Origin: Gnetum montanum
Lineage: Eukaryota; Streptophyta; Gnetopsida; Gnetales; Gnetaceae
Assembly (NCBI GenBank): GCA_015680685.1
Contig: MNCI01004768.1
Location: 63,599-127,598 of the forward strand
Direction of reading: 5' to 3'
Length of the DNA stretch: 64,000 bases
The translations under genes were made by a program, and so were the position numbers. The notes below the pieces were generated by a model that was given only the letters and a program-made list of their open reading frames with translations, searched no databases and was not told the DNA's origin. Below, piece after piece: positions 48,229-57,249 of the stretch. Positions within the stretch are counted from its first letter, which is position 1. Every line of letters starts with the position of its first letter.

Positions 48229-49043
48229 TGTAGTCAAGCCATTGAACGATTCAATAGTCAAGAGGGTTCAGAAAATATTTGGTATTTTGATGGGACCAGA
48301 ATAGCTTCTTTTATCTTTAAAGTGAATCTTCATGGTATTTCAATTAGAAATTGTCAAGTCTTTTGAAGGTTCTGTTGAATGCAATTGTTGACATCCGTTA
48401 TCTAGCCAAAATAGAGTCTCATACGTGATAGTTTATGCAACAAATTTCTAGGTAGCATAGTGGGTTTGTCTTGAAAAAATTGCTTATTTGAGCCTTAGAA
48501 GTTTGAACAATTCATAGTTATTGAATTTGGGATAGATTTATTTCGAAGTGTTTACTCGTATCATTTTACCTTGTTTAACCATTTGAGGTCTTAACACAAA
48601 TTTGCTTTCTTTCCTTTCTATTTTCATCGAATCTTGCTCTATTTCTAGTTTTCTTGTGGAACTATTTCTTTCTCTGGGGAAAATTAGAAGTAGATTCACG
48701 GAGTTGTGCTCAAATGTTTTTACAAAATTTTATTTGTTACAAGTAGGTATTATAAGGACCGCGTAGACTAAGCAATTAAACAAAATAGGAACTCTCAACA
48801 ACTCACAGTACTTGGAAAAGTTGGTTGAATCTCTTTAAGATAAGTCATTTGTAGTTTACACACAATGCAATCGTTTCATATTTCACAACCGCACACCACA
48901 ACAGCACACACACATACTCACATTAACTACTAAGTCTATTTGGAGGTATCTGGGCCTTGGTGTTGCCAGAGACCGGCAAGCACCTAAATCCTATTCAAGG
49001 ATACTCGTTGGTGGTCATGTCCCAAACGGTCACCAACACTACC

Positions 49044-49863
49044 ATGCCTAGACTCTCTAGACTACCCTCGTCCTTGGTCTCGACTCTCTCATTGAGGTCT
49101 CTCATCTCAGTTACCTTTATCCTCACTATTATGCTCTTTATGACTGCACCCTGATGTGGATGGAGATGGTGAATGATGTGATGAATGAGAAGAAGAAGGA
49201 GAACCATTGTCATGACAATGTTTCTTACTTTCTCTTCAGTGGCTATGGCCCTGATCGTGATGACAATTAGAATGCCCATCCTTGTCATGTGTTTTCATTC
49301 CCTCAATGAATAGTTGTCGTTCACGAGGATCAAAACTAGGGTTATGTATCGTGGAGCATAGGTTCCGATACCCCACCTCCTTACTATCATTAGAAGGGGG
49401 AACATCATTTGATGGAGAACCCGTTATAAGTGGTTCACCATCTCCAATTTCACTTAGGAAGTGTGAGACCCCTTTTCCCTTCAATAATGTATGGTGGATC
49501 TCCTGCCTCGAGTCCCTTAAATGTTGTGCTACTGTGGGGTGGTAATCCCTTGTGTCAAAATCACCTACAACGTATTTAGCATATAGTTGTGTCATGCCTA
49601 TTTGTGCAAGAGCACGAAGAAGCATGTCAGGGATTGCCTGATTTGGAGGTAACACTATGTTACCTTGCAAATCTCTCCAACACAGTTGTTCATCTTGATG
49701 GAGGATAAAAGTAAAATCAGGTATATACTCATTGGGATGAGTATATACCACCCGATACTATTGAGGAACTGGCAGATTTTGGTTATGTGTTTTAGACTGC
49801 CGACTGTTTCTTGTACGATCCCTTGATGGTAAAGTGCTCTTATGAGAAGATGAAGAAGACATT
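49044..49863 (-). pseudogene. Gag of element E, N-terminal third
   Basis: The start codon at 49,863 (minus) gives MSSSSSHKSTLPSRDRTRNS. One TAG interrupts near 49,758. The frame is then open 49,751-49,236: YTHPNEYIPDFTFILHQDEQL, GNIVLPPNQAIPDMLLRAL and STIHNPSFDPRERQLFIEG, ending in a His/Asp-rich stretch. A Ser/His-rich region follows to 49,044, where insertion G begins. This is the best preserved gag N-terminus of the family here. The domain is not one I can name. Confidence 0.8.
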
Positions 49864-49985
49864 ATGTCTTATTCGGTGTGTTGATTAACCATTGAATAAT
49901 TTTTTGTATGATTAACCCTAAGGGTTTGTTTAAGCTCCCAACGATGTGAGTGATCTCCTATGTTCTACTTAGTGCACAAACACTT

Positions 49986-50006
49986 AGTCCCCGACAACGA
50001 CGCTAA
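49986..50006 (-). promoter_or_regulatory. Primer binding site of element E (tRNA-Asp type)
   Basis: On the minus strand it reads TTAGCGTCGTTGTCGGGGAC directly after the 5' LTR. This is the least decayed copy of the family's primer site here; the CG dinucleotides are mostly retained. Confidence 0.8.
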
Positions 50007-50958
50007 TGATGAGTGGCAAGGTACCCCTACACTCAACCATATGAATACGAGTGTTACACGCGCAATCTGGTTGAACTCTATAGGCTAAGTGCCTACATGC
50101 CTTATGGAACACTTAAGGTTAATCATTCGTTGTCTTCCCAGACTTACTTGTATTTGTCACAGTTGTATGGTTAAGTAAGTCTAAGGTATGTGATTTTTAT
50201 ATCTTCTCTATTTTATCTCCTATGCTAATGAGGTGAAGGATGAAGAGACTAATTAACTAACTTTAACTAACTAACTAAGCCTTAATTAACCTAGCATCAG
50301 TATTTGTTCCCACTTACCATTCACACCTTGAACCAATGTAACCTTGGTTACCAAACGCTAATCGTTGCTGGGATCACCAAGCGTAACGCACGTGCTCAAA
50401 GCGATCATACTAAATGCAATTAACTATGGGAGAAGGATTGAGAGAGATTTAATGAACTAATAAAGAAATTAAATAATAAATAATAAATAATAGTAAATAC
50501 TCGTGTTCACAAACTTCTATTCAGGTAAATAATAAACAGTAAATAACAGTAATAAGGTTTATCCAAGAAGTTTGTCTTTATTTCTATACACAAACTTGTG
50601 TTCAGGTATAATATTTTCTTGAATAACGATCCATTCACTTTGGAGCTCCTACTGTGAGCACATGGAAATTATTCTATCTCTGGAGAGGTAAAACTGCCAA
50701 AGTTTCGCTACGGTCTAGGCCTAGAATGAGAAACAAGGGAGAGCCACCTCTTATTTATAGATTTGGTGGCACATCGCGATATCGCGTACACAATATCATG
50801 GGGGAAGATGTGATATCGCATACACGATATCACGTGGGATGGGATATTGTGGCAAACACGATATCATGGCCCATGCGATATCACGTACACGATATCGCAT
50901 GGGATGTGATATCACAGCAGACACGATATCACAGTCCATGAAATATCACATCCCACCA
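50007..50958 (-). repeat. 5' LTR of element E (952 bp)
   Basis: Opens TGATGAGTGG and closes CATCCCACCA on the plus strand. TATA box (minus: CTATAAATAAG) at about 50,750-50,760. Between it and the LTR end (50,775-50,958) lie eight GATATC palindromes plus near copies. Longer than the 3' LTR by that expansion, by about 60 bp near 50,370, and by a repeat of an AATAACAGTAAATA unit near 50,490-50,550. Confidence 0.9.
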
Positions 50959-50963
50959 GGCAC

Positions 50964-51491
50964 AATAACTAATGGACTAACCCATTTGCTATCAGTAATG
51001 GGATATATGAACCTAGCCTTGAGAAGCTATTCTATTTCTTCCTTGACTACTTGCTTCAGCTTTAGGTTCAAACGCCTCTGTGGTTGTCTTTGAGGCTTCA
51101 TGGAGGGATCGATGTAAATCCTATGTTGGCATATCCTAGGATCTCTTTTGGTTAATTCGGGATATGACCAAGCGAAGGCCTTTGACCATCTATTGATTAC
51201 CTTCAGCATTTCTTCTTTCTGTTGAGGAGCAAACTTAGCGTTGATAATTACCGATTTTCCATTTTTAAGGAACTTGTATTCCATACCAGTGGGCAATGGT
51301 TTTAGCTCGAGGGACTCCTGCTTAAATTTCTTAGGGATTTTCAACTTCCCCCAGTTGACATTTTCAAGGTTAAGACTTGGAAGTTGGCGGTGGACTTGCT
51401 CTAATGCGTCTATGCTATCGATGTAAGCGCAAGTCAAACCCTCAGTTGGTTTCATGCATATGAGTGAACTACTTTCTTGATTAGCTGTCAA
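50964..51491 (-). pseudogene. Reverse transcriptase N-terminal part of element D
   Basis: Minus-strand open frame 51,491-51,027 with a LELKPLPTGMEYKFLKNGKS stretch, SKAFAWSYPELTKRDPRICQHRI, and MKPQRQPQRRLNLKLKQVVKEEIE. It then shifts to YIPITDSKWVSPLVIVP at the junction with element E. The linker/RT wording is typical of Athila-type elements. Continues at 40,569. Confidence 0.82.
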
Positions 51492-51639
51492 CCACTAGGT
51501 GCCTTCCTGTTGTGTGGCTATTGCATATAGGCATCTTTGTATGTTGATCACTTGTGCACACCGATTGCATGCAGGCAATGCTAAACTTTGCAAAACCATG
51601 ACCTTTTTACGCAATTACACCTTGTGTCACTGTATGCAA

Positions 51640-52142
51640 TGCATGGAACTTTCTTCTTCTCGATCTTTCCAAATATATTTTCCTTTGATATTTCTAGGGA
51701 AAATTACAAATTCCTAGGTGTGTCTCGATGGTGCTTAGCCATGCTCTTCTCATTATGATCAAGAAGTCCCCCTACCATTGTTTACCTGAATCACTAGGAA
51801 GTCAGCTAGGTACGACCATCCACAAACAGTGGTAAGAATGTCTTCCACCAGTCCCAATGGGACAGTGATGGATTGGTCAGCCAACTCTAGATGGATGTTG
51901 CTTTTTTTCAATGGAGGTAGGTTCCGGGCCTTGTACATTTCTTGAGAAATCAAGTTGACACTGGAACTTGAATCCAAAAGAGCCTTACATAGCACATTTC
52001 TAACAATTTGTGAGTATATCAAAGGACTTCCAGGATCAAAGAATTTCCTGTGAAGGTGGCTATCTTTTATCCAATCAATGATGACATCTGTTAGCATGAC
52101 TATATGTGTTGAGTGTGGTGGTTGAGTTGAAGGGGGCTCCAA
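51640..52142 (-). pseudogene. Aspartic protease of element D, broken
   Basis: Open 52,142-51,759: THIVMLTDVIIDWIKDSH, CKALLDSSSSVNLISQEMYKA, then LVEDILTTVCGWSYLADFLVI. The active-site Gly of D-S-G is replaced (DSSSS). The IIMxRAWL half continues out of frame to about 51,640. Confidence 0.78.
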
Positions 52143-52391
52143 AGTTTTGAATGATACTGAGGCATCTAAGGAATCAACTGCTTATGATTGCAAGGGCTTG
52201 GTTGGTTTGTTGATTCTAAAGAAAGGTATTTTCTTCATGTGGTTGTTGGAACCAATAGTAGGTTGAGAGTTAACAGCCCTTATGGCATTACGTTGCTACA
52301 GCTAGGTAGGGATTTCACCTTGCATAGCTGGAGCAGGTGGTAGTTGAGCCATTGGTGGGAGAGATGCAACCAGATGAGAAGGATGATATGC

Positions 52392-53620
52392 TTATGGAAT
52401 ATCACCTTTAGAAGAGGGAGTCCCATAATANCCACTGGGATAATACGTTAAGGGTTGGTGAAACTGTCTTGGATTACCTTGAGGATAAGGTAACCTTTGG
52501 GGTGTTTTCCTTTTGTTTAACCATGGGTTGAGGTCATACACCCCAGACTCCTGCAGATGTGAGATTATAGGGAAACATCCCTTAGGATAGTCATATTGAC
52601 ATATCTCACATCCACTATCATTTTCTATTTCCAAATCCACAACCTCTTTAATGATGGTAACTTTTCCCTTACCCTTACTACATGCATGTTCAACCTCTTT
52701 CTTTTTTCTTTTCTCACTACCTTGCTTTCTAGACTCCTCTACTATTTTAAGAACAGTTTGAAATCTATTGTCTAGCGAATCCCACATTTGGTCTACCTTT
52801 GCCGAAACTTCTAATGTCATATTTTGGATAGGAAAAGTTTTCCTATTCACCATCTCTTCGAGTGGTGACTCTTCTTCATCCTTACAAAATCTTACTCCCC
52901 TCTTTTGAAGGGAAGGATCTTGGTTATAATCTTCTGCACTTTCTCTCTTCCGTAGCTTACCTTCTTCCTTAGCAACTTACTTCAATAGTATTTGATTTTG
53001 ATGGGAGCTAAGCTCAGATAGTCTTCCTTGGGCATAAGTCCCAAGGGTTCTTCTCATTTCATGCCTAAGCCCATCCATGAGATGGCGCAGTTGATCCCTT
53101 TATGAATAACCATGGCCAGGACAACGATGTAACAGTGCATAATATTACCCTATGGCAGCATCCAAGGGTTCATGTCCTCCTTGTTTCCAGCCTTGGATTT
53201 TCTTTTGCAAGTTAGACACTCGGGAGTATGTTTGGTACTTGTCATTAAATAGTTCTAACATAGTACTCCACCTACAAATGGATTCCAGTTCTAAAGACCG
53301 GTACCAAATTTCTGCTTCTTTAACTAATGTCTGTGGGAACAACTTAAGTTTTTTCCATTCATTCTCTATGTTTTGTAAGCCACACACATCATGGAATGCT
53401 TGTAAATAATTCTAAGGATTAGTGTTATATCCCCCTTCAAATCCTGGGATGTTGTTCATATCTAATCTCTTGATCCTACTATATTTCTGATGCCTTGTTG
53501 GAATTCTAATAGCCTCAGTTATGTCCAACATACTTCGAGTAGTGAGGAGGGGTTCATCGTAATTTTCTTGTCCATGGCATCTATGATGCCTACATTATTC
53601 CCTACTCTCCCTTCTTCTAT
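52392..53620 (-). pseudogene. Gag of element D, capsid and C-terminal parts
   Basis: Open 53,387-53,145: CGLQNIENEWKKLKLFPQTL, AEIWYRSLELESICRWSTML, then YQTYSRVSNLQKKIQGWKQG, the retrotransposon gag capsid pattern. Open 52,853-52,392: VDQMWDSLDNRFQTVLKI, a KGKGKVTIIKE basic stretch, CEICQYDYPKGCFP (cluster His replaced by Tyr), and a Pro/Tyr-rich end. A single N at 52,431 falls where about 190 bp present in element E are absent. Confidence 0.8.
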
Positions 53621-54440
53621 GTCGTGACTCTCTAGAGTGCCCTCATCCCCTTTCCTGGGTGTTTTGTCTATGACTTCCACTTTGCCTACCTTTATCCCAA
53701 TGGTCTTTCTCTTTATGACTGCATCCAGATATTGAAGGAGATGTTGAAGGAGATGATGAAGGTGAAGAAGAAGGAGAACTATCACCATGACGATGTCTAC
53801 TACCTTCTCTTTTGAGGTCTTGGCCTTGATCACGATTGTGATCAGAATGTCCACCTTTATCATGTGTTTGTGTCCCTTTTTTAGACCCTCTATGCCCTTG
53901 GGTATCAGAACCTAGGTTATGAATAGTGGAATGAAGGTTCTAATACACAAACCCTTGGCCAAAGTCAAGGGAAGGAACATCGTTGTGTGGGCGACTACCT
54001 GAGGTAGGTTTACCACCCTCATTTTTAAGACATGTGGGGCATCTTGGGACCACTTACCCTTCAAAGACTTATGATGTCTCTCCTATTACAAGTCCCTTTA
54101 ATGTTGTGCCTTTGTGGAATGGTATTCTCTCAAGTCATGATCTTGCACAATGTATTCTGCATGCAAGTGCAGCATGCCAATTTGTGTGAGAGCACAAAGA
54201 AGCATGCTTGGGACTGAACGATCGGGAGGTAACACTATGTTACCTTCTAAGTCTCCCCAATGTAGTTCTTCATCTTGATGGAGGATAAAGGTGAAGTCTA
54301 GTATTGACTCATTAGGATGAATATATACCACTTGAACTTGTTGAGGGACTGGCGGATCAACGTCATGTGTATTATGCCACCAACTATTTCCTGTTTCAGA
54401 CCTAGGCAATGAGGCACTTTCGTATGAAGAAGGAGACATA
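53621..54440 (-). pseudogene. Gag of element D, N-terminal part
   Basis: The start codon at 54,439 gives MSPSSYESASLPRSETG, then YIHPNESILDFTFILHQDEEL and GNIVLPPDRSVPSMLLCAL, to about 54,098. After a frame change the Ser/His/Asp-rich stretch follows to about 53,640. Parallel to elements B, C and E. Confidence 0.8.
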
Positions 54441-54553
54441 CTTGTCTATTCAGTGTGCAATGTATTCTTGTTTATTATTTTCTGAACCAACCCTAAGGGT
54501 TCGTTCCAACAATGTGAAGGATTTCCTAATTTCTAATTAGTGCACAAACAACT

Positions 54554-54575
54554 AAGTCCTTGGCAATGGTGCCAA
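54554..54575 (-). promoter_or_regulatory. Primer binding site of element D (tRNA-Asp type)
   Basis: On the minus strand it reads TTGGCACCATTGCCAAGGAC directly after the 5' LTR, with G-to-A changes relative to the usual site. Confidence 0.75.
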
Positions 54576-55470
54576 TGATAAGTGGTGAGGTACCCCTACG
54601 CTCCACCATACAAAATCAAACGTTTCATGCACAATCCGGTTGAATTCCAAGGACTAAGTGCCTATGTACCTTTATGGAACAAGGACAGGTTGGTTGATCG
54701 TTGTCTTCCCAAACTTACTTGTATTTCATGATTGTATGGTGAAGTAAGTTTGAGGCATATGATTTTTATAGCTTTTATGTTTTTATGTTCTGCTACTAAT
54801 AAGGGAGGAGAGTGAGAGATAACTAAGTGACTAAATTAACTTAACTACTGATTAACTAGGCTTTAAACTAATCCTAACACCAGTATCCGTTCTTACTTGC
54901 CATACACATCCTAAACTAGTGCAACACTACTGGGATTGCCAAACACTAATCGTTACTGGGTTACCAAGTGTTACACGCATGCTCGAAGTGATCGTACTCT
55001 GTGTGATAATAACAGAAATGTAAAGTGCATAAAATAATATAAAATAAATGCAGAAGAAAATAAAATAAAGGAAATGAGTAAGAAAACAAATCGCAAGTGC
55101 TGCAAGGATGAATTCAAGAGTTCGTCTTTATTACCGTACATAAGGTGTGCTCAGGTACACAATGCTTGAATAAAGATCCATCCACACTTAGACCTCCTGT
55201 AGTGAGCACTTGGAAAATACTCTAACTTGACTCCTAAAAGACTTCCCTTGAAAGACTTCCTCTCAAGACTTCCTTCTTCTAAATTACCCCCTATTGTGCA
55301 CATGGCCACTGTATTTATAAGCCTAAGAGTAATACGGGAATAACCGCTTCTAATAATTAGAGTAACTGCTGTAATATTTAGAGTAATTTCTCTAATAATA
55401 ACCACTCTAATAATTACAGTAATCGCTCTAATAATAACTACTATAATTATTAGAGTAACCACTCTCATCA
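54576..55470 (-). repeat. 5' LTR of element D (895 bp)
   Basis: Opens TGATAAGTGG and closes CTCTCATCA on the plus strand. TATA box (minus: CTTATAAATACAG) at about 55,313-55,325. U3 (55,340-55,470) has more units of the CTCTAATAATTAGAG array than the 3' LTR. Confidence 0.9.
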
Positions 55471-55475
55471 ACCTC

Positions 55476-55710
55476 TAATATGCTTGATGTAAAATTTTTT
55501 ATTGCCTTCCACATTTGACCATAACTATTCTAATACTTAACTAATTTGTGTGTATGGTTAGGATTATCTTACACTACCTTCAATGAGATATTTCATGTCT
55601 TTAGCCATTGTACCCCATGGAAATACCATCCTTGATCTTTTGCTTCCTCAAGAATTACTTTGGAATATTTAGTTTCCTGAGTCTTTTACCCTATATTGAA
55701 TATAACTACT
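55476..55710. other. Intergenic DNA flanking element D
   Basis: Continuation of the sequence left of 36,654 before element D inserted. No feature recognised. Confidence 0.5.
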
Positions 55711-55782
55711 GAATTAACGAAGGATTCGAATCCTTGTCTTTGATATGAAAAGATGATATCCTAACCACTAGATGAAAAGGAC
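55711..55782 (-). pseudogene. tRNA-Glu(UUC)-like pseudogene, resembling the plant mitochondrial gene
   Basis: Minus strand, 5' end at 55,782: GTCCTTTTCATCTAGTGG, then TTAGGATATCATC, anticodon region CTTTTCAT (UUC), and T arm AAGGATTCGAATCCTT. From memory the plant mitochondrial trnE has the same order with GTCCAGTGGTTAGGAC and GTCTTTTCAT. Most differences here are C to T or G to A. The 3' acceptor strand no longer pairs with the 5' side, so it is not a working tRNA. It is probably an old organelle-to-nucleus transfer; the exact match needs an alignment. Confidence 0.55.
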
Positions 55783-57240
55783 TTACAACACTTGAATTCC
55801 TAGTTTTGGGAAGAAACATATCATGTATATGTCTTTAACTTCTAAGAGGAGTAAATTACATTCTAAAAGTAGCATAGGATAAGCCATTTGTGTCTTGACC
55901 ATCAATTCATCTCAAAGAAATATTATATACACCAAGGCATAACTCTCATTCAACACATGTAGGACAAATAATAGCCTAAAATATTAGTATTTTGGATAAA
56001 AGGATAATGAAATAAAGCATCATTACTTAGAGGCTTAATGCTTATTCCACTAAGGTGAGTTCCTAGGAGGGTTAGTAAATGAGGAAAAGCCTAACCTTTG
56101 TTGAGTGACTATAGGTAGATTTGAACTTAGGTCTTATGACTTAAGAAACAAGTACCTTACCATCATACCAAAGTCAATGAAAATTTTCAAATAAATTTAA
56201 TATGAATGCTCATGTACTTTAAGACCATATCTTGGGTTGTTTAGATACCCCATAAAACCTTTAAAATCTTAAATTAATAAAAGAAAATGAAGGACAATGA
56301 ATCAATCAATGTGTACGTGAATGATCTTAAAACATCACATCTTGTTGAGATGTCATTATTCGAAACCAAAATATGTTTATCCTAAGGTCCTAATCATTAA
56401 AGGTAGACCATCACGACACAACATCCAATGGTCTTTTTAATACAGAACCGGGTCAATTTAACTAAGCCGGTTGCTCAGGTGTTGTATTCCAGATTCGAAG
56501 AGTAAGTTAAAAGGGATAAGTTTCCAAGAACGAATACGAAATATTTCTTTAATTAATAGGACCAAGAAACCTTGGTAGTTTGCACATTGAAGCCCTTGGC
56601 AGTTTGTTTCAGTTTATAAAACCGATGAATCTTAACGCAACTTTTATAGCTTGGTCTACAGAACCCTAAAAAACATCACGCTCACAGAGTTCGTTTTAAG
56701 GCCTGTAACATATCCATCAAGGCACGTTTCACACACTTTTAGGGCCGAAGACGTATCGAGTTGAGATGCTCTTATTGCGGCCATGCCCTGCGCTTTCATC
56801 CACCAAATACAATATCTAAGAATGCCTCTGTACAAATGATTCTGATAAGAAAACAAAAAGGATTCCACCTTACAAGTCATTCTCATACGCATGATTCTGC
56901 AAAATATATATGCATACATGGACCATGGATCTTTTCAACTTCGTCAGTGGCTTGTCTAAATCTGAAAGGATGTCACAGGCTCAATCACAGTCAATCACAG
57001 GAGGCAAATAGCACGAGGTCTCAAGTTCAAGCTTTGGCATTTTATCCTCCTCTATCATTGCTGTGTGGTATATGTCTAAAATAGTTTTCAACAAAAAAAA
57101 AAAAAAATCTCTACCTAAAAACTCTTTGCCATGTTGGCCTTTAGAACTATCTAGTAGAACTATTTTTTGTTCTATGTAGGATTACCCTAATTAGCTTGGA
57201 TGCCTTCAAACTCATTAACTTCTAAGACTAGCTTCTTAAA
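55783..57240. other. Intergenic DNA with tRNA-like motifs
   Basis: No protein gene recognised. A minus-strand Pol III-like pair (A box TGGTATGATGG near 56,160-56,170; B box GTTCAAATC at 56,118-56,126) suggests a tRNA-derived sequence or SINE. A plus-strand GAGGTCTCAAGTTCAAG at about 57,013-57,030 followed by A14 at 57,092-57,107 is a second, weaker candidate. The stretch 56,440-56,780 is GC-richer, with a minus-strand open frame (56,656-56,919) that I do not recognise. Confidence 0.35.
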
Positions 57241-57249
57241 TGGGGTGGT

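Larger units (their letters stand above)
45789..49038. mobile_element. Insertion G inside the gag of element E (3.25 kb, LTR-type ends)
   Basis: Starts TGTTGGCAC and ends CACCAACA, giving a 6-bp inverted repeat with TG..CA ends. A perfect target duplication CTACC flanks it (45,784-45,788 and 49,039-49,043). Removing it and one CTACC restores colinearity with element D around 53,620-53,650. These are LTR-retrotransposon hallmarks, but no LTR pair, primer site or pol was found. A 737-N gap (47,492-48,228) hides part. It may be a non-autonomous element or a large solo LTR. The part 46,280-47,250 is GC-richer than its surroundings. Confidence 0.65.
40570..50958 (-). mobile_element. Element E: Ty3/gypsy (Athila/Tat type), nested in element D, internally deleted
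   Basis: LTRs at 40,570-41,351 (3') and 50,007-50,958 (5'), minus orientation, with a perfect GGCAC target duplication (40,565-40,569 and 50,959-50,963). The RT frame of D reads through when E and one GGCAC are ignored. E has primer site, gag, Cys/His cluster and protease, but pol from pre-RT to the integrase tail is deleted (junction near 43,300), so it lacked RT, RNase H and integrase. Its gag is split by insertion G (45,789-49,038). It must have moved, if at all, with enzymes from relatives. Confidence 0.92.
36659..55470 (-). mobile_element. Element D: Ty3/gypsy (Athila/Tat type), host of a nested insertion
   Basis: LTRs at 36,659-37,522 (3') and 54,576-55,470 (5'), in minus orientation. 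A perfect 5-bp target duplication ACCTC flanks it (36,654-36,658 and 55,471-55,475). Its own length is about 8.4 kb; element E (40,570-50,958) is inserted in its RT. Own parts from 5' to 3': gag (54,440-52,390), protease (52,142-51,640), RT (51,491-50,964 continued at 40,569-39,961), integrase tail (39,960-39,500), spacer and LTR. RNase H and most of the integrase are deleted between about 39,965 and 39,955. Confidence 0.92.

Noticed and set aside
45827-48242. 13-base match at both sides of insertion G taken as an LTR pair
   Set aside because: Similarity stops right after the match and no CCAACA end plus primer site was found at the expected distance; could be chance or hidden by the gap.
47479-48366. 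Long open frames on both strands (295 and 257 codons)
   Set aside because: They run through 737 N; no real sequence supports them.
50775-50958. CRISPR-like array (regular short palindromes)
   Set aside because: Plant nuclear LTR; units are not spacer-separated identical repeats and lie in the U3 of element E.
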